NCBI GenBank assembly: GCA_030623665.1
Contig: JAUXLO010000005.1
Span: 1 to 15,708, forward strand
Source: Planctomycetota bacterium
GTDB lineage: Bacteria; Planctomycetota; Brocadiia; Brocadiales; Bathyanammoxibiaceae
Length of the DNA: 15,708 bases
Direction: 5' to 3'
Both the position numbers and the translations under genes were made by a program. Under the pieces are notes generated by a model, which was given only the letters and a program-made list of their open reading frames with translations, did not search any database and was not told where the DNA came from. Below are positions 5,531 to 14,499 of the stretch, one piece after another (within the stretch, counting starts at the first letter, position 1; every line of letters begins with the position of its first letter).

Positions 5531-6754
5531 TTATTCTATCATCGACATCTGTTTAGGAACAACAACTACCTCGTTCTCCGTAACCGTGAAGTGTTTCTTG
5601 TCCTCTTCGCGGTTATGACCTATAACCATCCCGTCTGGGATATGCACGCCCTTATCTATTATGGCCTTGTGAATCCTTACGTTCCTACCTATCCTCACCC
5701 CTTCCATGATGACGGAGTTTGATATATTGGAATCTACCTCTATTCCAACATCCGGGGACAGGACGGAATTTTCCACCCTTGCGCCGCTTACTATGCACCC
5801 TGCAGAGAGGAGGCTGTTGACGACCTCTCCCATCCGACCGTCTTCCCCCGCATAGACGACCTTTGCAGGTGGAAACTGCTCCCGGTAGGTACGTATCGGC
5901 CACTCGGTATCGTAGAGGTTAAATACAGGGTTGATGCTTACCAGGTCCATGTTCGCCTCCCAGTAAGCGTCTAGAGTACCGATATCCCTCCAGTATCTTA
6001 CGAGACTCTTATTCTCGTCTTCAAAGTTATATGCATAGATTGTGTCCCTGCCTAGCATGGCAGGTAGCACGTCTCTGCCAAAATCATGGGCAGAATCAGC
6101 CGACTTGGCGTCCTCTATCACCCTTCTAACAAGAATCCTTGTGTTGAAGAGGTAGACACCCATTGAGGCCATCACCCTGTCCGGCCGGGAAGGCATCGGT
6201 TTGGGATGTGATGGTTTCTCCTGAAAGCCAGTTATCCTGCTTTCTTCATCAATTTCCATGATGCCAAAGCGCCCTGCTTCCCCAATGGGCACGTCTATGC
6301 ACGACACGGTCACGTCCGCATCTTTCGTACAGTGGAAGTTCAGCATCTTACGGTAATCCATCTTGTACACGTGGTCACCGCCCAATATGAGTACCTTCTC
6401 GGGTCTTTCCCTTTCCAGGGTATATATGTTCTGGTAAATTGCGTCTGCCGTGCCGCTGTACCACTCATGAGATATCCTCATCTGAGGCGGAATGATTTCG
6501 AGGTAGTCTCCCAGTTCGCTACAGAAGACATTCCACCACCCCAGCCGGATGTGTCTGTCTAGCGACATAGATTTGTATTGTGTGAGCAGTACGATCTTGT
6601 GGAATCCGGAGTTAAGGCAGTTGCTCAAGGTAAAGTCCACTATTCTGTAAACACCCCCAAACGGCACAGCCGGCTTTGCTCTGTCCTTCGTCAGGGGATA
6701 GAGCCGCTGCCCCTCTCCGCCGGCAAGAATCATCACCAACACCTTCTTCAACAT
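5531..6754 (-). CDS. glgC: Glucose-1-phosphate adenylyltransferase (ADP-glucose pyrophosphorylase)
   Basis: A 407-residue cytoplasmic enzyme making ADP-glucose from ATP and glucose-1-phosphate, the committed step of bacterial glycogen synthesis. The nucleotidyltransferase signature MILAGGEGQRLYPLT lies at residues 8-22, followed by DRAKPAVPFGG and YRIVDFTLSNCLNSG. Further on are LGGDHVYKMDY, the sugar-phosphate segment GFQEKPSHP, and a C-terminal left-handed beta-helix region (hexapeptide-like GVRIGRNVRIHKAII). Length fits the family. In the activator region the E. coli Lys39 position aligns with Asp24 (LTKDRAKP against LTNKRAKP), so control by fructose-1,6-bisphosphate may differ; this is inference. 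It lies 27 bases after the receiver gene without a clear Shine-Dalgarno, consistent with cotranscription. It is separated from glgA by the GH57 gene and the kinase/receiver pair. Confidence 0.95.
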   Translation of the reverse strand: MLKKVLVMILAGGEGQRLYPLTKDRAKPAVPFGGVYRIVDFTLSNCLNSGFHKIVLLTQYKSMSLDRHIRLGWWNVFCSELGDYLEIIPPQMRISHEWYSGTADAIYQNIYTLERERPEKVLILGGDHVYKMDYRKMLNFHCTKDADVTVSCIDVPIGEAGRFGIMEIDEESRITGFQEKPSHPKPMPSRPDRVMASMGVYLFNTRILVRRVIEDAKSADSAHDFGRDVLPAMLGRDTIYAYNFEDENKSLVRYWRDIGTLDAYWEANMDLVSINPVFNLYDTEWPIRTYREQFPPAKVVYAGEDGRMGEVVNSLLSAGCIVSGARVENSVLSPDVGIEVDSNISNSVIMEGVRIGRNVRIHKAIIDKGVHIPDGMVIGHNREEDKKHFTVTENEVVVVPKQMSMIE

Positions 6755-6781
6755 GGCAGGACTATTATTGACATATCTTCT

Positions 6782-7147
6782 TTACGCCAATTTCTTCTTG
6801 AGCAGTATTTCTTTAATTGTCTTCTTCAGTTCGATGAGGTCAGAGGATTTTACCACATAAGCATCCGCAGACCAAGTCATGAAGTTGTCCTTGTAGCTTG
6901 AGTAGGCAGTGTTGATGATAACGGGGATTTTGCTGTCTTCGCCCAGGATTTTTTCCATCGCCTCGATGCCGTCCATTCCGGGCATATTGATGTCCAATAC
7001 TACCAGGTCTGGGGGATTGAGTTTTGCCATGCCTACTGCCTCTTTACCGTCTCTGGCAACCTCTACGTCATAGCCCTCTTCGCTGAGTTCCTGCCTGTAA
7101 AGGAGACATTGGTTTTTGTCGTCCTCTACCACTAAGATTGTTGTCAT
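6782..7147 (-). CDS. Stand-alone receiver domain response regulator (CheY/Spo0F-like)
   Basis: A 121-residue protein made only of a receiver domain. The acidic pocket is Asp9-Asp10 (VVEDD), the phosphorylated residue Asp52 (VVLDINMPGMDG), the switch residue Thr80 (IINTAYSS) and the conserved Lys100 (YVVKSSD). There is no DNA-binding or enzymatic output domain, so the phosphorylated form must act by protein contact or as a phosphorelay intermediate. Its start codon overlaps the stop of the upstream histidine kinase (ATGA), making that kinase the obvious partner. It is followed 27 bases later by glgC. The target of signalling is not visible. Confidence 0.92.
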   Translation of the reverse strand: MTTILVVEDDKNQCLLYRQELSEEGYDVEVARDGKEAVGMAKLNPPDLVVLDINMPGMDGIEAMEKILGEDSKIPVIINTAYSSYKDNFMTWSADAYVVKSSDLIELKKTIKEILLKKKLA

Positions 7148-9738
7148 TGCTTACCCCCTTTCTTTACGCCCCACTCAGTATCCTGTGTGGGAAGCAGTAT
7201 GGAAAATACGCTCCCGGACCCTGCCGTACTCGAGACGCTAAGCGTACCACCATGGTCGTCTATTATCTTCTGGCTTACCGCAAGACCAACGCCGGTCCCC
7301 CCGGACTTTGTGGTGAAAAATGGGGTAAAGAGCTTCCCCATTACCTCTGGTGGGATACCTTCCCCCGTATCAGCAAACTCTATTTTGATTGAACTATCCT
7401 CCACGCAGGTCTTTACAGTTAGCGTGCCGCCTTTCGACATAGATTCCGCAGCGTTCTTTGCCAGGTTCAAAAACACCTGCTTCATCTGGGCAGGGTCAAC
7501 AAGGGCCTCCGGGAGGTCGTGTTCCAGTTCCTTGTGTACAGTTATACCAATCTCCCTAAGATAGCCCTCTGTCAGTGACAGGGTATCTTCCATCAACTTG
7601 CTTATGTGTACCTTGGTCTTTCGTGGTTCTGCAGGTTTGCCGAAATCTCTTATATTGTTTAGTATCTTCTCAAGCCTTTCCACCTCTTGCACAACGATTT
7701 TGGAGCTTGTGCTTACCTTCTGATTGTCTTTACTAAGACGTTCTATGGAACGTGCAAAACCTCCTATGGTAACTAACGGGTTCCGTATCTCATGGGCTAC
7801 ATACGAGGCCATCTCGCCTATGGCCACCAGCCTTTCTGCGCGCACGAGTTTATCCTGGGTATCGGTTAGCTGACGCATCTTATCCACCAGCTTCTTGTAG
7901 GTCTCGGCATTTTCTATCGCCAGGGCGGCTGACTTGGCAAACATGCTTAAGACGTTCACGTGTTCTTCCGTTGTTGGCTCACCGCTATATAGATTGTCAG
8001 CTACGATTACTCCTATGGCCTTACCCTTTACCATCAGGGGCACACATACAAACCCAGTTGCTCCAATAGCGTTCCTAAATTCCTCCGTCACTCTAGGGTC
8101 ATGGGCGGCGTCCTCTACCACCAGTGGGCTCTGTTCCTTCAGACATCTTACAACTATTTCACCCTCGTCTGAAACCGGGAATGCCATAAGCTTCGTCTTT
8201 ATATTAAGTTCTGACTCTAGCGGATCCATTTCTGCCACGTCCTTCAGCAGGCCTTCTAACGTTTGATGGCTGGATATTTCTTGCCATACCTTGTGGGCCT
8301 CATCCTGATTCGAGGGGCCTATGGCCATCTTGCCGCAGACCGCTGCCTGCTCCTCATTTACCAGGAACAGCATTGCGCGGTTAAAACCAAGGGCATGGCC
8401 GGCAGTTACACAAGTAAGAACCAACTGAGACACCTTGTCCGGCTGAAGGGTATACTGTAGTGCGTCACTAAGCTGGGTCAGAAGAGAAAGCTGGTGTATC
8501 CTCTTTTCTCTGTCTGTGATGTCCATTGACAACAGGAGGGCCCTCTTAACCTCCCCTTTTGCATCTCTAATCGGTATTGCTATATTCTCTATGTACCGCC
8601 GGCGACCATCCTTGGTAAGAACTTGAATGTCGTGGAATCGCCCCTCTCCACGCTCAAAGGCCTTTTGTGCAGGACACATAATCCTTTTACATTGGAAGAT
8701 CGTCGGGCATGCCTTACCCACCACTGAGCCTGGAAGACCCCATACCTCAGAAATCTTCCTATTGGCCCAGGTGATGTCAAGGTCCCTATTCAACAAACAA
8801 AGCCCAATCTCCAGGGCCTCAACGACATATTGGACCTTATACTTCTCCTGACGCAGCCTCTCTTCAGCCAACTTCTTCTCGGTAACGTCCCTTAAAATCA
8901 TTCGTGAGCCCACAACGTTGCCAACTTCATCGTATGCAGGGGCAGTGTCAGCACTAACGTCGATTATATTACCGTCTTCCTTTGTCAAGCGTAGTTCGAG
9001 CTCTTCTGCGTGGCCGCCCTCCCAAACCTTCTGTACCTTATCGTAATCCTCGGCCAAGATAAAATCGTTCATATTCCTGCCAATAATGGATTCCTTGGGG
9101 TAGCCAAGCAGATTGGAAGCAGTCTGGTTACATTCCAGTATGGTACCATCCTTGCCATAAGTACAGTACATCACAGGGGCATTATCATAAAGGTCCTTAT
9201 ATTTTTCTTCGGACTCTCTTACCTTTCGGAACAGTATGGCATTTTCGGTGGTCATGGCCAATTGGGGCGAGACCTGCTCCAGGAAGTTTACGTGGGCGGC
9301 AGAAAAGTTATCGAGCTTTTTACTACCAAAATTAAGGCTTCCGATAACCTTTCCCTTCACTTTGAGGGGCACGCTTAATCGGGACCGTATTCCTTCCTGT
9401 AATAGTATAACATTTGTGGAGAGTTCTTTGCTCTCGGTGTCTTCTATGATTACAGGCCTCCCGGTCATGATTGTCTTTTCCAGGATACTTCCCTTCAGTG
9501 GATAAGGCTCCCCTTCCTTCAGTACTCTTCCACGATAATCCATGGATATTACATAAGTAATGGCTACGTCCCTTTTCTCTCCAGGAAGCGAGATGCTTAC
9601 CCTATCAAAATCAATCACCTTCCCTAGCTCACCCACTATACTTACGTAGGCGTCCTTTATATCGTGCGTGGTGGCAATTATTCTATGTACATTACCAACC
9701 ACTTCTCTTTCCTGTTGGTATGTCTCTACTGCATTCAT
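7144..9738 (-). CDS. Soluble hybrid-sensor histidine kinase: GAF-PAS-PAS-GAF-HisKA-HATPase
   Basis: An 864-residue protein with no signal peptide or membrane segment, so it senses something in the cytoplasm. Domains in order: GAF (about 1-170), PAS (175-290, NAPVMYCTYGKDGTILECNQ), PAS (297-410), GAF (415-610, ending ALAIENAETY), HisKA (635-700) with phospho-accepting His649 in ASYVAHEIRNPL, and HATPase (745-850) with the N box LNLAKNAAES, G1 DTGEGIP, F box FTPFFTT and G2 GGTGVGLA. The second PAS has closely spaced cysteines (ACPTIFQCKRIMCP), a pattern frequent in PAS_4 modules and possibly redox or ligand sensitive. GAGG eight bases before the ATG supports the start at 9738. The stop overlaps the receiver gene. 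The gene lies 125 bases after the GH57 gene, leaving room for its own promoter, though I see no convincing one. The signal is unknown. Confidence 0.92.
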   Translation of the reverse strand: MNAVETYQQEREVVGNVHRIIATTHDIKDAYVSIVGELGKVIDFDRVSISLPGEKRDVAITYVISMDYRGRVLKEGEPYPLKGSILEKTIMTGRPVIIEDTESKELSTNVILLQEGIRSRLSVPLKVKGKVIGSLNFGSKKLDNFSAAHVNFLEQVSPQLAMTTENAILFRKVRESEEKYKDLYDNAPVMYCTYGKDGTILECNQTASNLLGYPKESIIGRNMNDFILAEDYDKVQKVWEGGHAEELELRLTKEDGNIIDVSADTAPAYDEVGNVVGSRMILRDVTEKKLAEERLRQEKYKVQYVVEALEIGLCLLNRDLDITWANRKISEVWGLPGSVVGKACPTIFQCKRIMCPAQKAFERGEGRFHDIQVLTKDGRRRYIENIAIPIRDAKGEVKRALLLSMDITDREKRIHQLSLLTQLSDALQYTLQPDKVSQLVLTCVTAGHALGFNRAMLFLVNEEQAAVCGKMAIGPSNQDEAHKVWQEISSHQTLEGLLKDVAEMDPLESELNIKTKLMAFPVSDEGEIVVRCLKEQSPLVVEDAAHDPRVTEEFRNAIGATGFVCVPLMVKGKAIGVIVADNLYSGEPTTEEHVNVLSMFAKSAALAIENAETYKKLVDKMRQLTDTQDKLVRAERLVAIGEMASYVAHEIRNPLVTIGGFARSIERLSKDNQKVSTSSKIVVQEVERLEKILNNIRDFGKPAEPRKTKVHISKLMEDTLSLTEGYLREIGITVHKELEHDLPEALVDPAQMKQVFLNLAKNAAESMSKGGTLTVKTCVEDSSIKIEFADTGEGIPPEVMGKLFTPFFTTKSGGTGVGLAVSQKIIDDHGGTLSVSSTAGSGSVFSILLPTQDTEWGVKKGGKQ

Positions 9739-9863
9739 ATCCGCAACCTCAACAGCCCATGCAGCGCCGCTTACTCAGGGGGTCTCTCTAATTACGTATT
9801 TTACCCTATAAACCTCAAGAATTCCTCATTTTTCTTGGCACTAAGATTTTCCCTCTGCACACG
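9739..9863 (-). other. 125-base gap between GH57 and histidine kinase genes
   Basis: No clear promoter or terminator is seen. On the minus strand an in-phase open stretch follows the GH57 stop for 20 codons (9863-9801), including RENLSAKKNEEFLRFIG, and then stops. It may be a former C-terminal extension, a decayed small gene or chance. The HK Shine-Dalgarno (GAGG) lies at the left end. Confidence 0.4.
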
Positions 9864-11987
9864 TTACATAGGTATGGTTTTTGAGACCGACTTCCTTATC
9901 TTCGCCTCCCACTTCATGCCTGATTCCAGGGTCACGCCCCACTTGGGTAGCACTGTGGAGCACTGATACACCTTTTCAAGCCCCGAATCACTCCGTGAAA
10001 CAGTCTCAACCGGGCATACCCAGACGTCTGCGCCGGGGGATAACCCAAGCGAGACCATCAGGCCAAGGTCTTCATCCACCACGGCCGCCCTCGTCTGGGA
10101 TGAAAAACAACCCTTCATTGCCAGACTTCCCGCCGGGGTTTCTCCCCCAAAGAGATAGTATCTTCCCGGGGCATCGCCCGCAGACATAGATAGATTAAAC
10201 TCCACACCAAACGAGAATTCCATTCTGTCGCCAGACATGTTTTCCAGGAGATATGTAATGAGAAGTGAGGGTTCAACGGGGTCTACTTCAACCATCTTTG
10301 TTATCTTCAGCGGTAGTTGTTTTCCGTCATATCGCAGAAGGCCTGAACGCTCCATCTGGAGCGTTTTCTTACCTCCTGACTCCTCCACCCCTGAGATATA
10401 GAGTGATGTAACAAAGTCACCCAGTTCAACGGCCCGTCCGGCTACAAAATCCTCAAGCGTTGTGTCGGGGGAAAAGAAGTGGTCTATGAGACTTTCCTTC
10501 AGGTAGTCGTCGTAGACAAGTGGTCCCTCCACTCCCTCCTTTGGCCGTAATGCAAGTTTGTTGATGTCCGTCACCTTTTCCCCGTGTCCCGGTTTCTGGC
10601 TACACGAGAGCATCCCATGGTACGGTTCTTCACGCCGGGTAAGTGTGTTTGTGAGATTGATGCCTCTCGGCCTATAATCCAGTTCGTACAGGTGTCCCCC
10701 CCGTGAGGGCTTGAAATAGGCGTTTAATGTGGAGTTGGTCACCTTGAACTCGTCTATACCGTCAAGGTCATAATCGTCTGTCTCCACATGGACATTTCTG
10801 TGTGGATCAGTTACCGCCTCGGCCGCCAACAGGTGCCTGAACACCGCTGTACGCAGATGCGGCAGATAAAGCCCGCCAAATATCCCGTGCCAGTAGGCAT
10901 CGTTGCATTGTGCCCTGTAAAGCTCACGTCTGGCATCAACACCGCCCCTCGACCACTCCTTATTTGACGAGACCTTTTTGCTCACCTCAAGCATCCGGGC
11001 ATACATCTGACCGGCCTCCGGGTATTTAACAAGAAAGTTCCTCCACGATCCACCCTCTATAAACCTGCGGGTCAGATCATACAGTGGTTGCTGTTCAGGG
11101 GTCTCGAGGACGTCTTCGTACTCCATGATTGTCTTCGCCGGGAGGGCCCATTTCATCATCGTGCGGTAAGAGGCGGCGGGCAGGCACACCTCTCCTCTGG
11201 GATGAATATTATCCACAGCCCAGTTAAGGGTGGTGAGCCTTATCCAGCTCCTATTTTCGTTCAAAATCCCAAAAAAGTCCTCCAGCCAGCCGTTCTGATA
11301 AACGTGTCTAAAGGTTTCCGGCCAGAGACCAAACTTCTCACCGTCATCCGCATACACGACAAGGGCGTCTTCACACGTATCGGCAGCGTGGCGCAGGTAC
11401 TCAACGATCTCTCGCGGCTGGCTGAACGGTATTTCATACCGCAGGCGTTCGCTGCACGGGAATACCTTCAACCTCTCCCCACCGTATTTTGTTAGAAAGT
11501 AACCGTAGAGTTCCGGCTCTTTAAGTCCAGCATACCTAAAGTGTGTATCATCCAGCACCGTGTATTCTACGCCTGCCCTATTTAGGGATTTTACCAGTGG
11601 CTGCTCCCATACCCGTTCCGCCAGCCACATTCCACGGACTTTTGTGCCAAGGTTTGTGTTGAGCCAGTCACCATACTCACGGATTTGTCCAACACGGTCA
11701 CCCTCCGGGAGCATGCCCAAGATAGGTTCGTAAAATCCGCCACCCAGTAATTCAATCTGCCCCCTGTCTACCAATGACCTTATCTTTTCAAATAGTTCCG
11801 GACGATGGGCTTCGATCCACTCGAGCAAGCTGCCCGAGTAGTGCATTACGAGGGGTATCTCCGGGTGGCCCTCCAGCAGATTCAGAAACGGTTCATAGGC
11901 CCTAGTGCATGCCCTCTCGAAGACGTCATAAAAATTTCCAACAGGCTGATGATTGTGTAAGATGAGGACAAAATGTAGCTGGCCCAT
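9864..11987 (-). CDS. GH57 family 4-alpha-glucanotransferase / alpha-amylase-like enzyme
   Basis: A 707-residue cytoplasmic glycoside hydrolase. The conserved GH57 regions are visible in order: HNHQP (residues 11-15), GGGFYEP (82-88), WLAERVWEQ (121-129) with probable nucleophile Glu124, and VYADDGEKFG (211-220) with probable acid/base Asp214. These fall in register with Glu123 and Asp214 of the Thermococcus litoralis 4-alpha-glucanotransferase. The C-terminal half is a large beta-rich region (NSTLNAYFKPSRGGHLYELD, and NMSGDRMEFSFGVEFNLSMS) matching the DUF1925/DUF1926 modules of that enzyme group. The likely role is transfer or cleavage of alpha-1,4-glucan segments in glycogen metabolism. 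The start codon is two bases after the glgA stop, indicating translational coupling. Transferase versus hydrolase cannot be decided from sequence, and a branching activity is not excluded, although length and domains favour the glucanotransferase group. Confidence 0.88.
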   Translation of the reverse strand: MGQLHFVLILHNHQPVGNFYDVFERACTRAYEPFLNLLEGHPEIPLVMHYSGSLLEWIEAHRPELFEKIRSLVDRGQIELLGGGFYEPILGMLPEGDRVGQIREYGDWLNTNLGTKVRGMWLAERVWEQPLVKSLNRAGVEYTVLDDTHFRYAGLKEPELYGYFLTKYGGERLKVFPCSERLRYEIPFSQPREIVEYLRHAADTCEDALVVYADDGEKFGLWPETFRHVYQNGWLEDFFGILNENRSWIRLTTLNWAVDNIHPRGEVCLPAASYRTMMKWALPAKTIMEYEDVLETPEQQPLYDLTRRFIEGGSWRNFLVKYPEAGQMYARMLEVSKKVSSNKEWSRGGVDARRELYRAQCNDAYWHGIFGGLYLPHLRTAVFRHLLAAEAVTDPHRNVHVETDDYDLDGIDEFKVTNSTLNAYFKPSRGGHLYELDYRPRGINLTNTLTRREEPYHGMLSCSQKPGHGEKVTDINKLALRPKEGVEGPLVYDDYLKESLIDHFFSPDTTLEDFVAGRAVELGDFVTSLYISGVEESGGKKTLQMERSGLLRYDGKQLPLKITKMVEVDPVEPSLLITYLLENMSGDRMEFSFGVEFNLSMSAGDAPGRYYLFGGETPAGSLAMKGCFSSQTRAAVVDEDLGLMVSLGLSPGADVWVCPVETVSRSDSGLEKVYQCSTVLPKWGVTLESGMKWEAKIRKSVSKTIPM

Positions 11988-11989
11988 TT

Positions 11990-13435
11990 CTAACGACCTA
12001 ACTTCCTGAGAGCGTCTTGGTAGAGCTCCGCGTACAGTCTGGCACTTTTATCCCAGGACCAGTCTTGAAGCATCCCCGCCCTCATCAGTCCCACCCATTT
12101 AGCCCTGTCATTGTACGTTTCTACAGCCCCTCGTACGGCCTTCAGCATCTCCTCTGAAGAGTAGGATTCAAATAAAAAACCCACAGAAGGCGTTATAGTA
12201 TCGGCGAGGCCCCCGGTTTTACGCACTATGGGCACCGTCCCATACTTCAGACTATACAACTGGTTAAGTCCGCACGGCTCGTACCTGGAAGGCATAAGGA
12301 ACATATCAGCCCCGGCCTCTATCTCATGGGAAAGCTGGTTGTCGAAGCCTATGCAGACGGATGCCTTGCCTGGATATTTGTCAGCCAGGGACTTCATGGC
12401 CTCCTGGTATTTCTTTTCCCCCGAACCGAGCAAGGTAAACTCTACGTCCAGCTTCATCAGCTCGTCCCAGCACTCAAGTAGCAGGTCTATCCCCTTCTGT
12501 ACAGCAAGCCTGCCGATCATCCCTATTAAAGGCACGTCCCTCTTTCCCGCAAGTCCGACCTTTTCCAGAAGGTGTTTCTTGCATTTCTTCTTCCCCTCCA
12601 TGTTATTTGGGCCGTACGTGGCGGGGATGAGTCTGTCCCCCTCGGGGTTCCACACGGAGTAGTCTATTCCATTTATTATCCCGTACAGGTCTCTGCCCCT
12701 TTCTTTCAACACTCCGTAGAGGTCCCCGCCGAACTCCTCCGTCTGTATCTCTTCGGCATACTTCTTACTTACCGTTGTGATTACGTCAGAGAAGGCTATT
12801 CCGCCCTTTAACAAATTAATCTTACCGTAGTACTCCAGCTGCTTCCAATTATGGTCTCCGCTTTCCAGACCCGTCACCCGCAGGTCTTCTTTCGGGAAGA
12901 GCCCCTGATAGCCAACGTTGTGTATAGTCAACACGCTAAGTGTGTCCTCAAAGTAGTCGTCGTCCTTATAAAGACTCTTCAGGTAAGTGGGTACCAAGGC
13001 CGACTGCCAGTCATTACAATGTATGACATCCGGTCTGATACCAATTGACTTTATTGTCTCCAATACGGCACGGGAAAAGAATGAGAACCGCTCGCAGTTA
13101 TCTGCATAATCCCTCCCGGTAGAAGGGTCTACATAGAACTCGTCCCTGTTGTAATACTCCTCCTTCTCTATAAGGTATACGGGTATTTTCGTGTCGGGCA
13201 GGTTCGCGCTATATACAAGACCGGTTACCAATTTATCGCCAATTGGCACGGACGGCTGGAAGCCGGTCGGGGAGAGCTTAAACTCATCACGCCTGATCCG
13301 TCCATAGAGAGGCATGAAGATGGACACCTTATGGCCTAGCCTTTGTAGGCCCTTCGGCAGAGAGCCTACTACGTCTCCTAAGCCACCCGTCCTGGCAAAT
13401 GGTGCTACCTCTGAAGAAATGAAAACTATGTTCAT
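11990..13435 (-). CDS. glgA: Glycogen synthase (ADP-glucose type, GT5)
   Basis: A 481-residue enzyme adding glucosyl units from ADP-glucose to glycogen. The ATG at 13435 is chosen because it begins the canonical N-terminus MNIVFISSEVAPFARTGGLG and overlaps the galT-like stop as ATGA; the longer in-frame start at 13528 lies inside the previous gene. The N-terminal ADP-glucose signature is RTGGL rather than the usual KTGGL, a conservative change. Other GT5 landmarks are DVIHCNDWQSAL, LTIHNVGYQG, IINGIDYSVWNP, IGMIGRLAVQKG and the catalytic segment SRYEPCGLNQLYSLKYG followed by VRKTGGLADT. Length fits the family (about 480). It is the middle gene of a tightly coupled trio with the galT-like and GH57 genes; glgC lies further along the same strand. 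Confidence 0.95.
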   Translation of the reverse strand: MNIVFISSEVAPFARTGGLGDVVGSLPKGLQRLGHKVSIFMPLYGRIRRDEFKLSPTGFQPSVPIGDKLVTGLVYSANLPDTKIPVYLIEKEEYYNRDEFYVDPSTGRDYADNCERFSFFSRAVLETIKSIGIRPDVIHCNDWQSALVPTYLKSLYKDDDYFEDTLSVLTIHNVGYQGLFPKEDLRVTGLESGDHNWKQLEYYGKINLLKGGIAFSDVITTVSKKYAEEIQTEEFGGDLYGVLKERGRDLYGIINGIDYSVWNPEGDRLIPATYGPNNMEGKKKCKKHLLEKVGLAGKRDVPLIGMIGRLAVQKGIDLLLECWDELMKLDVEFTLLGSGEKKYQEAMKSLADKYPGKASVCIGFDNQLSHEIEAGADMFLMPSRYEPCGLNQLYSLKYGTVPIVRKTGGLADTITPSVGFLFESYSSEEMLKAVRGAVETYNDRAKWVGLMRAGMLQDWSWDKSARLYAELYQDALRKLGR

Positions 13436-14454
13436 TTGCCCGCTTCCCCTGCCATGCATTTCGCATTCCGAAGGTGCTCTGCCGCATTCTCCGGTGGAAC
13501 AGGATTTATATAGAAACCAGTACCCCACTCGAAACCGGCCATCCGAGTCAGCCTCGGGATGACCTCTATGTGCCAGTGATAATAATCCAGCTCAGATTGG
13601 TCAAACGGGCTGGTGTGGACGATAAAATTGTACGGAGGTTCTTCCAGGACGCTTTCCAGGCGGCAGAGGGCAGATTTCAACGTCTCTGCAAGTTCCTCGA
13701 CCTCGGGCTTCTGTATATTTTCGAAATGTGAAGAATGGTTTTTTGGCGCTATCCAGAGCTCAAACGGAAACCGTGAGGCAAAGGGCGCAAATGTAATAAA
13801 ATGTTCCCCCTCCATTACCACCCTGGTCCCGGCAGAATTCTCCTGCGCTATCATATCACAGAATAGGCACCTGCCCCTGTACTTATGAAAAATCAGGGAG
13901 CCCTCCATCTCTGTCGCTACAACCAGCGGCACAATCGGGGTGACAATAAGCTGGGTATGGGTATGCTCCAGGCTCGCCCCGGCGGCTGCGCCTACGTTCT
14001 TGAACAGCATCCCGTAAACGAATCTCTTGTCTTTCTTTAGGTCCATCAGCCTGTCCCGGTACGTCCAGAGCACCTCTTGAACGTGTGTGGGTTCAAGGGC
14101 AGTAAGCGATACCTCGTGCTGGGGGCATTCCACTATCACCTCGTGGGCACCTATCCCATTCATCAGGTCGTAAATACCGTCGCCACGCTTCTCCGGGCCA
14201 CCTTCTATTATCAGGGCGGGGAACTTGTTGGGCACTACCCTTACCCTCCAGCCACTGGTATTGGGTTCAGTGCCCTTTTCTCTGTAGGCCATGATCTCCG
14301 GCGGGGTCTTGTCTTCGTTACCCTCACAGAACGGACAGAAGCCGCCACCTTTTATGCTGTGGGATGGGGCCTTGAAGTCGGTGGGCCTGAGGGCCCTCTC
14401 TGTGGCAATAATCACCCAACGTCCTGACACCGGCTCTTTTCTTAGTTCTGGCAT
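13432..14454 (-). CDS. galT: GalT-family sugar-1-phosphate nucleotidylyltransferase
   Basis: A 340-residue member of the GalT branch of the histidine triad superfamily. It opens with RKEPVSGRWVIIATER, typical of GalT. Probable zinc ligands are Cys40 and Cys43 (FCPFCEGN), His113 and His164. The active site is EHTHTQ, with His166 as nucleophile and Gln168, in the same register as E. coli GalT HPHGQ, but with Thr replacing the Pro. A second cysteine pair (CLFCDMI, residues 196-199) and a C-terminal HWHIEVIPR follow. GalT exchanges uridylyl groups between UDP-glucose and galactose-1-phosphate. Related proteins act as ADP-glucose phosphorylases, and the glgA/glgC context makes that alternative worth considering. 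AAGGAG five bases before the ATG supports the start. The stop overlaps the glgA start. It is first in the trio, below a candidate promoter about 200 bases upstream. Confidence 0.88.
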   Translation of the reverse strand: MPELRKEPVSGRWVIIATERALRPTDFKAPSHSIKGGGFCPFCEGNEDKTPPEIMAYREKGTEPNTSGWRVRVVPNKFPALIIEGGPEKRGDGIYDLMNGIGAHEVIVECPQHEVSLTALEPTHVQEVLWTYRDRLMDLKKDKRFVYGMLFKNVGAAAGASLEHTHTQLIVTPIVPLVVATEMEGSLIFHKYRGRCLFCDMIAQENSAGTRVVMEGEHFITFAPFASRFPFELWIAPKNHSSHFENIQKPEVEELAETLKSALCRLESVLEEPPYNFIVHTSPFDQSELDYYHWHIEVIPRLTRMAGFEWGTGFYINPVPPENAAEHLRNAKCMAGEAGK

Positions 14455-14499
14455 GTGGGCTCCTTTTTAAGCCTGGGTAAGCTACTTTGTCCAAAGAAT

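Noticed and set aside
13436..13528. Longer glgA start at 13528
   Set aside because: It would add 31 residues of non-conserved sequence lying inside the galT-like gene. The ATG at 13435 gives the standard GlgA N-terminus and an ATGA overlap.
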